Assembly: GCA_018398765.1 (NCBI GenBank)
Contig: JAHBMJ010002357.1
Coordinates: 1-19,713 of the forward strand
DNA from: Chromera velia
Taxonomy: Eukaryota; Sar; Chromeraceae
DNA: 19,713 nt
Direction: 5' to 3'
Shown piece by piece: positions 10,001 through 18,986 of the stretch. A program made the translations under genes and the position numbers. How positions within the stretch are numbered: the stretch's first letter is position 1; each line of letters begins with the position of its first letter. Under the pieces are notes generated by a model. The model searched no databases, was not told where the DNA came from, and was given only the letters and a program-made list of their open reading frames with translations.

Positions 10001-13000
10001 GGCTTCAGTGGAATGGCGCCATTTTCGGGGTCGGTGGGCGGATGCATGGGTGGCTGATTGGTGAGAGATCGAAAAGGGAGACAGAGTATTAGGCGGCTCC
10101 AACGAAGGTGGACACTGCATGTATTTGTCTTGCCGTTCCTCCATGAGATAGATAGATAGATAGATAGATATAGAGAGAGATAGAGAGAGAGAGAGAACGA
10201 GGAGGGGGCGAAGACGGGGATACAAATCGTGTGGTCTCTCTCGCCTGTGACTGTCCAGATCTTTTCGCATGCTCTCATGGGGTGGTGGTTTTGACCTTCT
10301 ATGGTTCTTGACTCATGATCAGGTGAAAGTCTGAGTAAGTGGATGTTCGCACAACAAGTTTCGGTGAAAGGGTGATTGAAGAAGTGTGTGTTTTGTTACT
10401 TGATTATTCATGCAGTGACTGCATGGATTGCATGATTGATTGATGAAATGCATGAGTGAGTGAGTGCAGGACTCAACGTTCTCCGGCCTCGTCTCCTCAG
10501 AAGAAATTCAGTCTCTGCTTCCAGACCTCTTCCCTCTCAAATGGGTTCGTTCGTCTCTCTCCATTCTTTCTTTCTTTTTGTGGCTGATCGAGTGGGATGG
10601 CCGGCATTGTGCATTCATTCAAATTTGTGCAGTTGTCTCGCCTCTGTGAGTCTTTCTCCGGCTTCCTTGTTTTTTTTTTTTTTTATCTTTGCGTCTGCTT
10701 CAGTTCTGCGTTTCGATGTCAGAACACAGACCAGACAGGCTCGCCCTGTCCCATTGCATCCCTGCATGACATCACCTCGATCCCCTCTCTTGTCTTGTCC
10801 TTCGTGCATGCATGCAGGTCGAGTGGGGGCTTGACGTTCTGACGTCCACTTCTTCCCAATGGATCCGCCCAATTGAAGCATGGTCGGTCGGTCAGGCGGG
10901 TCTGACTGTCCGTTTGACTGGATGCTTGGACGCATTTGTTTTTTTTGGGGGGGGGGGGCGTTGTCTCAAGACTTCATCTCCCATGGCCTTGGTCTCAACT
11001 GCTTGTCTCTTCCCTTCCCTTCCGTTTGCCTGCTTGCAGGAGCGAAACCTTCCAGCGTCTAGATCGGCCGGTGTGGAGAGAGGCTCCCCCCACTCCTTTG
11101 TGCCTCCCCCCGGCAGAGCCTCTACAGACTTCCTTCTCTTCCTCCGCAGAGGGGGAAGGAGGGGGAGAGGACGAGGCAGCAGACGGAATCGTGAGAGAAC
11201 GAGAAGAGGGAGAACAGAGACCCGCGATCTCACGCCCCCGCTCTCCCTCGGCTTCACGCAGAGCCTCGCGTGTGCCCAGCAGGGACGTCTCTGCCTCGTC
11301 CTCTTCTGCTCAACACAGCCGCTCGAATGCGAATGCCGAGCCTCTTCCCCTTACACGCCAACAACGGCAGCAGCTCCAGAGGCTCCAAAGAGAGAAGGAA
11401 AGAGAAAAAGGGGCCGCCAGAGAGACGGAAGAAGAGGGAGACCGAGATGAAGACGAAGCCAGAGACTCCTCACATGACGACGAACACCAATGGCAGAGGG
11501 ACTTTGAGCCCAATGAATTTGACTTCAAACCCCACCCCCTCAGTGCCGTCCCAGAGGTAGCAGAGATCCATGAGATGGAGGAGGGGCACCATGAAGATCA
11601 CCCCTGGCAGGAAGAACAACCGACAGAGAACCCGCCGGCGTGCGAGCAGAAAGAGAAAGAAGAAGAATTAAGTAACCACGTGATGAACCCCCCCCCAGCG
11701 GAAGGCAAATCACCAGAAGAGAACGCCACCGAAGATCCCCCCGTTCCCATGCAGAAGGAAGAAGGAGAGGGAGGCCCTGCCCCTGCCACCGTCACCTCAC
11801 CCCGGCCGTCTCGCCGTCCGTACCCCATGTCAGACGTCAAGTTGAGAAAGTTCACCCCTGCAAGATCACCCCCGACAGCATCCGGAAAAAGGGGAGGCAC
11901 CTCAAGATCTCAGAAAGGGCGGCGTGGAGTCGACAGGGGTAACAGCACCCCTGAGAGCGCCCCCAAGTCTGGCAAACTTCAGAGTGCTAGTGGGGGAAAA
12001 GTGAAAAGCCAGAAGGGAAAAAAGGAAGAGAGGACTGCAAGTCGAGAGGTCATAGATGCCGAGGAGCCGGCCGGAGGCTCAGAAGACTTCGGGGGACCGT
12101 CCGAAGGTGCCTATCCGGGTAGCAGTCGGATTGGACAGAGACGGAGGGAGGTGTTTGAGAGGACAGTGGCGTCCTGGAGAGGTTCCCCTTCGACTGTCAG
12201 ATCTGATTTGTGTCAGAGGGTAGCGAAGGGGGAGGGAATAGGGATCCGATGGGCTTTCATGAACACCGCGGCAGAGAGAGAGGGCACAAAAGCCAATCGG
12301 TGTAATGGTCAGTCATGAGGGAAGAAGGGGGGGCAGCAAAGCGTGCGTCGACAGAAAGTCAACACAAAAAGATCAAACACATACAGAGTAAGAATGAACC
12401 TGAGGAAGAGTGATGATCACAAGTTTAGGCAAATGACACGTGAGTGCTTGGGACCATAGTAAAAAAGATACTTCAGAAAAGGAGCGGACGGAATCCAACA
12501 AGCCTGCACGCACCAAGTTTTCCTTCCTGACCATTTCCCTCCCACCCTGCGCTTCTCTAAATAGATCACAGTGACTGTCAGGAAGGATTCAAAAGAAATG
12601 CTGTCTGTGTGTTCATATTCCGTGCCTGTGCCTGTCTTGGATGTTCCCTGCAGATCTCTCCGCTGCGTCCTCTGGAGGAGACGGCTTGCTCTCCTCATCT
12701 TCCCAGGCCCCCGAGGCGCCAGACTCCCTTTTGCACCTTCAACAGCAGCAGCAGCAGCAGCAAGGAGAGGGAGGAGGACCAGGTTCTGTCGCAGGAGATC
12801 CCCAGGCTCAGCCGCAGCCTGGCTGCTCCTCCAGTGCGCCTGTGCCTCCGCGCTCGCCCTTTGAGTGCCCTGTGCGGAGGCCGCCAGAGGGGAAGGACCC
12901 GGAGGTGATCGGCATGCTGAGGATGAACCTGTTGCCCCCAGACCCCCAGGGGGGAGGGGACCTTTCGGCAGGGGGGCCCTATTTTGCCATCCCGCTGGCG

Positions 13001-13141
13001 CACTCAGCAGTTCTCTACTACAAGCATCACGTCTTGAAGCTGCCAACCGCTGCTTCCTTCCAGCCCCTCCACCTTCAGGCTGGGAGGGACCCTCTGACCG
13101 GGGAAGACCCCGTCCTTGCCAGTCTGCATCTCAGAGACTGA
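5638..13141 (+). CDS. Unrecognised multi-exon protein (~1141 aa) with EF-hand-like half-motifs, disordered region and polyQ
   Basis: Function unknown. Eleven exons with compatible phases: 5638-6292, 6545-6632, 7336-7507, 8289-8470, 8910-8976, 9317-9601, 9949-10029, 10470-10544, 10818-10882, 11040-12307, 12654-13141 (TGA). Residues ~1-218 are His/Pro/Ser-rich. About 219-560 look folded and hold four similar motifs: [38 protein letters not shown] and [14 protein letters not shown]. These resemble the end of an EF-hand loop plus its second helix, but no complete calcium-binding loop is visible. About 560-979 are charged and disordered with a Gln/Arg/Glu helix near 660. A run of eight Gln sits near 1009. 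The C-terminus from ~1050 ([25 protein letters not shown]) looks ordered again. Weak points are the 5' exon and its donor at 6292, and the 7507/8289 junction, where tandem donors and a CAGAG acceptor allow alternatives. Confidence 0.65.
6674..7127. repeat. (CTTT)n/(CCTT)n homopyrimidine tract, ~450 bp, in an intron
   Basis: Nearly pure pyrimidine on the plus strand, built from CTTT units with blocks of CCTT (around 6830-6860 and 7105-7127) and only a few G interruptions. It lies inside the intron between exons ending at 6632 and starting at 7336 of the plus-strand gene, about 210 bases before the acceptor. Long reading frames across it (Phe/Ser/Leu on plus, Lys/Arg/Glu on minus) are artefacts of the repeat. 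A mirror-repeat homopurine/homopyrimidine tract of this length can form triplex (H-DNA). Confidence 0.97.
7508..8288 (+). other. Intron of the plus-strand gene starting in GTCA repeats
   Basis: About 780 bases without coding signal. It starts with GTCAGTCAGTCAGTCAGTTCGTCAGTCAGTGAG, so the donor motif is repeated in 4-base steps. It also contains an 11-G run at 8161-8171 and GGTCGGTCGG repeats near 8073. The acceptor reads TTTCAGAG, the only acceptor in the window without GCAG. Confidence 0.6.
10145..10196. repeat. (GATA)n followed by (GA)n microsatellite
   Basis: About six GATA units followed by GA-rich sequence. It lies in the intron between the exons ending at 10029 and starting at 10470 of the plus-strand gene. 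No other structure is seen in that 440-base intron. Confidence 0.95.
10939..10958. repeat. T8-G12 homopolymer pair in an intron
   Basis: Eight T directly followed by twelve G, inside the intron 10883-11039 of the plus-strand gene. Such a run is prone to slippage and sequencing error. It is intronic, so the coding model is unaffected. Confidence 0.9.
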
Positions 13142-13454
13142 CATGGGTTGAAAGCTAGGTCATTTCTGATGCATGGAATCCATCGATGAACCAATTCAGA
13201 AAGTGATTCGTCTTTATCTGTCATCTTTTGACTACTTTTTTGATTAACGACTATTTTATAAACTTCAAGTTTTTTTACAGTAGAGCTGGCAGTACGTAGC
13301 TAGCTACGTAGAGTGGCTAAACATCTCTAGAAACATCTGACAGTATAAATGTTTCAAGGATTTAATTAATTTTTGAATTATTTAATTGATAAAGTTTCTA
13401 GTAAAATTCGCAACTTGCATCTGATTGAAACATTAATAATTGAAAGATACATTT
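13142..13454. other. AT-rich left flank of the LTR element, no gene seen
   Basis: Immediately after the stop codon of the plus-strand gene the composition becomes AT-rich, with runs such as TTTAATTAATTTTTGAATTATTTAATTG. It probably begins with the 3' UTR of that gene, but I see no canonical AATAAA. It includes an 18-base perfect palindrome at 13293-13310. The same AT-rich character resumes at 15936, after the retrotransposon, so the element appears to have landed inside an older AT-rich block. Confidence 0.6.
13293..13310. repeat. Perfect 18-bp palindrome
   Basis: TACGTAGCTAGCTACGTA equals its own reverse complement. It sits alone in AT-rich sequence between the plus-strand gene and the LTR element. 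It could be a protein-binding site or chance; nothing nearby decides this. Confidence 0.9.
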
Positions 13455-13904
13455 TGTGGAGTTCTACCTTGTAGCGCCGCCCTTTGAGCTTTCGCATGCG
13501 CCGTGACTGAGTGAGCCAGCGTGCCGCGCCACATTCCACCGCCGCGCTTTGCTTCGTACGTGTCGCGCGCGTCGATCAAAGTCGTTGAAATCGAGTCTGA
13601 CCTTCGTATTCAAGCATGCAACATGTCACTCGAGCAACGGATAGCATCGTTTGAGTCTGATGTCTGTTTGGCATAGATCAGGAGTCTGAGAGTCTGAAAC
13701 AGAGAGAAGCATAAGTAGAAACCGTGCATGATAGAATAAACCCAGCTGATTAGAATCCCAGATCGCTCTAGAGCTAAACCTTCTATAAACTGTTGCCTAA
13801 GTTAGTGTTGCTCACGTTCCTTCTCTTAACCTTCCCTAGGTCCTTATCCTTGCTTTACTTTCTGTCTGGACGCCACAAGGTGGCTGGACAGGGGGGACAA
13901 AGCA
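13455..13904 (+). repeat. Left (5') LTR
   Basis: 450 bases, TGTGGAG...ACAAAGCA. By my count it differs from the right LTR at 16 positions (about 96.4% identity), 15 of them transitions, with no indels. It contains AATAAA at 13735-13740 and a TATAAA at 13784-13789. The right copy has TGTAAA in place of the TATAAA. The first 150 bases are GC- and CpG-rich. Confidence 0.93.
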
Positions 13905-13907
13905 GTG

Positions 13908-13919
13908 TGGTGAACGCTC
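13908..13919 (+). promoter_or_regulatory. Candidate primer-binding site of the LTR element
   Basis: TGGTGAACGCTC begins three bases inside the left LTR. A PBS normally starts with TGG, pairing with the CCA end of a tRNA. The implied tRNA 3' end would be GAGCGTTCACCA; I cannot name the tRNA. The equivalent site for the opposite orientation does not start with TGG, which is why I place the element on the plus strand. Confidence 0.5.
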
Positions 13920-15473
13920 AGCTCGATGAGTGTCGACTTTCGTATACCTTCTGTGATGGAGATCAGACCTGCCCTTTTGCGCAACAGTTGGAAACCGATT
14001 GTAACGATATGGGCACGGTCAGGCAAAGACCGTGAGTAGGGGAATTCAGCGTCCCCTTGCGTCCCAAGCTGCCCGGAGCCCTCTTTTCGAGATCATCGTG
14101 GTGGACTTGGAACTCGGGGTGGCGTTCCTGATTGGAGAAGTGGATCGGAGACCTCTGCATGCATGGAACCGATCGTGGAGATGTTGGTTGGTGTTGCTCG
14201 GACTTTCGAGTGACTCCGTCTCATGGAGATTGCCGTCTACGAGTACATCGCAAATGAAACGGCCAGTAGATTGCTTCTTTTGCTTGCTGTTCTGTGAGTG
14301 TATGACTAGTTCTGTACTTGATCGATCGGAACCGGTGTGTGCATGTCCGGCGTTGACTCTACTGTTTGCTGCGTGCGTGTCTGTACATGAACAACTGTCC
14401 GCATGTGGTCTGACTTTGTCAGGCGGTGTGTGCGCTTATTCACGGTAGTTGGCACCTTTATGCGATAATCCTTTTGTATTGAAATGATGCGAAAGATATG
14501 GGTGCTTAGCAGGAGGCTGAGTGTGCCACGGCCTTACAACCACTCCATCCATTGTGTACACACGCACATGAAGTCGTCGGGACTTCCCTCCAAAAGAGCA
14601 GAGCTGAGAGAGTTCTTTCTGTTGCAGAGTGACACGCTGTTAGAAGCTGAGAAGACTTGCACTTTCGATCTTCATGTTGAGCCAGGAGGCATTGGATGTA
14701 TTTGATGCCCCTGAGGGAACGGCAGGCTTGAAGTACGAAAAGTCAAGTGTGTGACTGCTGCCGCGTGACCGGGTTCCCCTATGATGGGTTGGTAAACCCC
14801 GGTTACACCGTTCCTCTCAACTGACAGTGAGAAGGTAGAAGGATTTGAAGCTGGTAATGGCTGCTTATGAAGCAAACGATTGAAGAATCAGAGCAATGCA
14901 TCTCGAGGAGTGAGGTCGTGATAGAGTGTTCTGAAGTCATTTGGTTTGGCATGGTAGCTTAGTAAGAACAAGGATGGCCGACATACAAACAAGCTTTTAG
15001 GAAGCCATGAGTGGAACAGTGTGTAGCTGTACCCTTTTCTTTTTTCTTCATCCCTTTGCAGCTATTAACAATTCGATGATGCCGGGCCCGAGTTGGATGC
15101 ACACATCGGCCGCCATGCTCCTGAATTAGCTGGTGCTGGGAACCCATGACAGTCACTCCGATCGAGTCTTCCGGTCAACGACATGGTACACAGGCGCTGA
15201 ACAGGTGCTTTTATTAGTACCACCAGTATCTGCATCGCGTGCCTATCTCTGGGTGATCTTGGATTTGTAAGCACGCCTCACACATCGTGATGCTTTGAGA
15301 TTGTTTTGATGTACGTGGCGCCTTAAATATTTTGACACAAATGCCATTGAGATGAAGTTCTTGAAGCTCTAACAACGTCTATAGCGACTTGGATGAGATC
15401 CACTTTGGGTATTGAAGCTCATGCTCGGTCTCTTCATTTGTTGATCGCGAGGACGCGATTTTCTTGTCCGTGG

Positions 15474-15485
15474 CCGGGGGGGATC
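15474..15485 (+). promoter_or_regulatory. Candidate polypurine tract of the LTR element
   Basis: CCGGGGGGGATC lies directly before the right LTR. The run of seven G plus GA is purine-rich, but it is short and ends in TC, so it is only a weak match to a polypurine tract. Confidence 0.35.
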
Positions 15486-15935
15486 TGTGGAGTCCTACCC
15501 TGTAGCGCCGCCCTTTGAGCTTTCGCATGCGCCGTGACTGAGTGAGCCAGCGTGCCGTGCCACATTCCACCGCCGCGCTTTGCTTCGTACGTCTCGCGCG
15601 CGTCGATCAAAGTCGTTGAAATCGAGTCTGACCTTCGTATTTAAGCATGTAACATGTCACTCGAGCAACGGATAGCATCGTTTGAGTCTGATATCTGTTT
15701 GGCATAGATCAGGAGTCTGAGAGTCTAAAACAGAGAGAAGCATAAGTAGAAACCGTGCATGATAGAATAAACCCAGCTGATTAGAATCCCAGATCGCTCT
15801 AGAGCTAAACCTTCTGTAAACTGTTGCTTGAGTTAGTGTTGCTCACGTTCCTTCTCTTAATCTTCCCTAGGTTCTTATCCTTGCTTTACCTTCTGTCTGG
15901 ATGCCACAAGGCGGCTGGACAGGGGGGACAAAGCA
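15486..15935 (+). repeat. Right (3') LTR
   Basis: Same 450-base unit as the left LTR, with the same TG and CA ends and followed by ATTT. Its AATAAA is at 15766-15771. The unbroken equal length of both LTRs argues for one intact insertion and not for two chance solo LTRs. Confidence 0.93.
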
Positions 15936-16327
15936 ATTTTGTATTGATCAACATTGAATAATTTAAGAATTAAAGTTAAACAATATTGAACAAATAAGCC
16001 TATGATTGAATAAATTAATTTATACGTAAATTATTCATTATCTAATAATATCTACTACTAGATCTACTACATATAGGATTCGGATTCAGTGATAACTGAT
16101 TTAGTGATGTCCTAGAACACAGTCACCATTTAGGGCTTAGGGTTAAGGGTACACTTTTATTAGGATTATAATTAATTAAGGATGCAGTTTTTTTGGCCCA
16201 TATTTCGGGTAACCTGCCCCACATCGAGATATTATATGTGCCTCTCTCTAAGTCTTCATTCAAAAATTGGCCTGACACTTTCAGACATGACTTTCTAGGA
16301 CACTTCAGCATAGCTAGAAGTGTATAG
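15936..16327. other. AT-rich right flank of the LTR element
   Basis: Strongly AT-rich (for example GAATAAATTAATTTATACG). It has the same composition as 13200-13454 and presumably was continuous with it before the retrotransposon inserted. No coding signal is seen. It includes three telomere-like heptamers at 16129-16149. Confidence 0.55.
16129..16149 (+). repeat. Three tandem degenerate TTTAGGG-type heptamers
   Basis: TTTAGGG, CTTAGGG and TTAAGGG follow each other with no spacer. TTTAGGG is the telomere repeat of plants and several algae. Three imperfect copies could be an interstitial telomeric remnant or a coincidence in AT-rich DNA. Confidence 0.45.
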
Positions 16328-16588
16328 AAGTGTAGACAAGGGCGCCGAGTCAACAAGGCAAAAACATCGGCAAAGCTGGAAAAGATTACAAGGGAAATCC
16401 CCGATATACAGAAAACACCAGCAGAAAAAGATGGACTCAGTATTGATTTGGATCACGTTTCACCAATTAATGGGTAGAGCAATGACCTAGCAATGGCTGC
16501 AGAAGACACAAAGACCTAGACAAAGACAAAAAGGATTAGCTTTTGGAAAATGAAGTTTCTGAATGTGAAAATAAACGCTGACTCATAA
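16328..16588 (+). pseudogene. Broken HNH-endonuclease-like reading frame
   Basis: Open from 16328 to a TAA at 16586-16588 except for two TAG codons (16475 and 16517). The translation has a basic N-terminus, then GLSIDLDHVSPING, the first TAG, SNDLAMAAEDT, and a tail containing FWKMKFLNVKINAD. An Asp-His pair followed by a Pro, Gly-rich turn and Ser/Thr-Asn-Asp-Leu is how many HNH nucleases look around the metal and catalytic site. Upstream zinc-type cysteine pairs are not visible and no Met start is found. It sits in the AT-rich island, with base use unlike the three genes. It could be a relic of a mobile nuclease or a viral or organellar insertion. The family call is inference from one short motif. 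Confidence 0.4.
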
Positions 16589-16590
16589 TA

Positions 16591-17340
16591 TCACAGTCAC
16601 TCCCCGAGATGCCTTCAAAAAGTCCAGGTAAGTCCCGACTGTTCTTTGCCTGAACACGGCAGGGAAACACAAACCCACCAAGAGTCACTCAGCCTAACCC
16701 AAAACCCACCCCAATACCTCAAACCCGTCCTAGTCTCTCGCCCACAACTCGCCGACACAAGCGTGAAAAAGAATGCACGCAAGTCTTCGACAACTTGAAG
16801 AAAAAGCCTTTCTCTCTCAAGCTGTCCCTGCAAAGAACAAGACATGAAAATCATGAAAGGAACAGTATTCAGAAACAGAAGTTTTCGGAAGCGTTGACCG
16901 TCTCTTTTCTGCGTCTGGTTTGTTTTTCTCAAAACGTCTTGCCACCTCTTCTGAGCTTCACTTTTTCTTCTTGGCCCTAAAACTTTCCAATTTAGCGTCT
17001 TTTTCTGTCTTTTCTTGTCCTGCCGCCCTCTCAAACCAAGGCAGGGTGACGTTAATTTTTGTTTCATGTCTCATTCCTTTCCTTTCTTTCCCTTTCCTTT
17101 CAATTGTTCTTCTTACTGGCAAGCCCATTTACAGGCAAAAACACTGGGAACGGGAGCACACTGTTAGAGAAGGTGGTAACCAGTGAAATGTGGCTTTGTT
17201 CCTCCCGATTTAAATCTCTGCCTCCTTCACTTCGTTCGAGCATGATTTGGCGACCCAAAGATTTGGCGAAAAAGTCAAGTGAAACACAGAGGGACAAGCA
17301 GGCAGACAGACATTCACATATCGACACACATACACACACA

Positions 17341-17405
<65 letters not shown>

Positions 17406-17618
17406 TATACAAATCCGCACAAGAGGAAGGGCAGGTGCACGTGAATTAAGTCATTCGCAAATTTCCGAGTGACCGATTTCAAGCCTCGTGCGCAGACACA
17501 TTCACATCAATACAGATAGACGAAAACGCCGCAGATCTCACACATAGACTTCTTGTTTTCTACCATCGCGCTGAAGCGTTCATCTAGGGTCCAGCAACAG
17601 AGGTCTGAGTCAAAATTC
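16591..17618. other. Intergenic region left of the TLDc gene
   Basis: About 1 kb with no gene I can support. It should contain the 3' UTR of the minus-strand TLDc gene. A 150-codon minus-strand frame at 16615-17067 has Arg/Lys/Gln-rich then Trp/Arg-rich content without recognisable motifs. Pyrimidine-rich stretches occur around 17050-17110 on the plus strand. Confidence 0.5.
17324..17400. repeat. (AC)n(AG)n compound microsatellite
   Basis: About 25 AC units with AT interruptions, followed by about 14 AG units. Unlike the other dinucleotide repeats it is intergenic, about 220 bases beyond the stop codon of the TLDc gene. Confidence 0.96.
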
Positions 17619-18986
17619 TCATTCCCTCTGCTTCAAATCAAATCGTCCCAGCTGACCTCCTTTGACTGCGTAGACCTCAATTTCGTTGATCGTCAGCTGG
17701 TTGGTTGAACTTGCAGTCAGGCTGTAATTATTGACCTCCTGAAAATTGTTCCCTGCATTGATGGAGCAGGTGCTGCCACTGTTGAACACCTGAACGTCAT
17801 AATAATTCCCTCCACCAAACACGGGGCCCACGCTGGAATTTTGCCACACAGCGTTCTTCACAGACTCTTTCCTCACGGGGAAAATCTGCATCTCAGGGAC
17901 GGAACTGCGCTGCAGTTTGAACAAGCAGGCGTGAGGGTCTGCGATGTAAACACCATTGCTGCTTGCGCACCCCCAAGAGACTTTCGTGAACCCCCCAAAA
18001 ACGTCACTCCCGCATTTGATGATGGTCACGGTGGCACCCTTGAGGTCTGCCTTCTGATGAAAGGCTGATGCGTTCATGCCATCCCTAGAGCCCCTGTACA
18101 CAAGAACGTACTCGCCCGAAAACCAAGAGACCAGCTGGGAGCGCTGTGCCTCTGACAGTCCGATGGCTGAACCCTTGAACGAGGGAGGGGGACGAGACCC
18201 TAGAAGACGTGCGACGTCGTTGAAGGCTTTTGCAACCTCGCTGATGCGGCCACGCGCTTCCTCAAGTCTGGACTCCTTGCCGGAAATTTCCGACTTCAGG
18301 TCAACCAATCCTGTCTGGATGATCGTCAGATTCTCCAGGTACTTGCCAAGTTCCTCCCCCCACATCTCCTCCGCCTTCTCACAGCAGCAGAGCTTCTTAT
18401 ACTTCCTGGCCTGCATGCACACAGATGGGAGAGGAGAATCAGAATGAGATTCATGGAGACATTTGCAGTCAACTCACAAACAGACCAGTGGAAGATGTCA
18501 AAGGATGAACACAGAGGCACGGGGTAGTGAAAGCACATGAAAACATTTTCTTTGGAAAACAGTGCAGCAGCGAAGAGACGAATAAGATCTTGTTCGGGTG
18601 GCAAAAAAGACTAGAAGTACGCATGATGAATCCTACACCACCAACGGAAAGCTTGGGACAGCCCAACTCACCACGCGAGGAATATCGTCGTTGAGTTTCT
18701 TCACCTCCTCGAAAGTTTGAGAATCCCAGTTGAGGTTGTCGTTGAACATGTCATCAAAGTCCGCTCTGAGTACGTGTCCAAATTTCCAATCAGCAAGAAA
18801 AGAAGCACTGCTTTCGTCTCGCTTCTGCTCAGTCACTTTTGGCATGAACACGCCATGTGCGTCAGCCGCCCCTTTCCAGTTTACCGAAAGGGTGCTGGTT
18901 TTCACCTGCTTCACATCCTCGATGGAGGTGATCAGCTCTTGATTGGCCTCGTGACACGAATTGATTTTGGCCAACACGTCAGTCAT
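17619..18986 (-). CDS. TLDc-domain protein with N-terminal coiled coil
   Basis: Two coding exons, 18986-18672 and 18410-17619, joined in phase 0 (GTG|GTGAGT donor, ATGCAG acceptor), give 368 aa. Residues 1-105 are charged and helical. Residues ~106-178 form a likely coiled coil (LENLTIIQTGLVDLKSEIS, RLEEARGRISEVAKAF) after a Cys-Cys-Cys at 113-115. From ~190 to the end lies a TLDc domain: SQLVSWFSGEYVLVYRGSRDG, GATVTIIKC, FGGFTKVSWG, ADPHACLFKL, VGPVFGGGNYYDV and the closing INEIEVYAV. TLDc domains occur in OXR1, NCOA7 and TBC1D24 and are linked to oxidative-stress protection and V-ATPase binding. Protists also carry many TLDc proteins of unknown role, and this one lacks LysM, GRAM or TBC parts. 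The start is the ATG at 18986, one base after a good acceptor (GCAG), so an upstream non-coding exon is likely. No signal peptide or membrane segment is seen. Confidence 0.88.

Larger units (their letters stand above)
13451..15939 (+). mobile_element. Non-autonomous LTR retrotransposon (2.48 kb) with ATTT target-site duplication
   Basis: Two direct repeats of exactly 450 bases (13455-13904 and 15486-15935), each starting TG and ending CA, enclose 1581 bases. ATTT flanks both outer ends (13451-13454 and 15936-15939), as expected for a 4-bp target-site duplication. TGGTGAACGCTC, starting three bases after the left LTR, could be a tRNA primer-binding site and suggests plus orientation. A G-rich CCGGGGGGGATC just before the right LTR could be a polypurine tract. 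No reading frame in the interior resembles gag, protease, reverse transcriptase, RNase H or integrase; the longest (14032-14448) is unrecognisable. The element would therefore need enzymes from a related copy elsewhere. It resembles TRIM/LARD-type elements in structure but falls between their usual sizes. Confidence 0.9.

Noticed and set aside
14032-14448. 138-codon plus frame inside the LTR element
   Set aside because: No gag, protease, RT or integrase motif; length is compatible with chance.
16615-17067. 150-codon minus frame downstream of the TLDc gene
   Set aside because: Composition and content unrecognisable; the TLDc frame already has its stop codon at 17619. Possibly decayed coding sequence, but not supportable.
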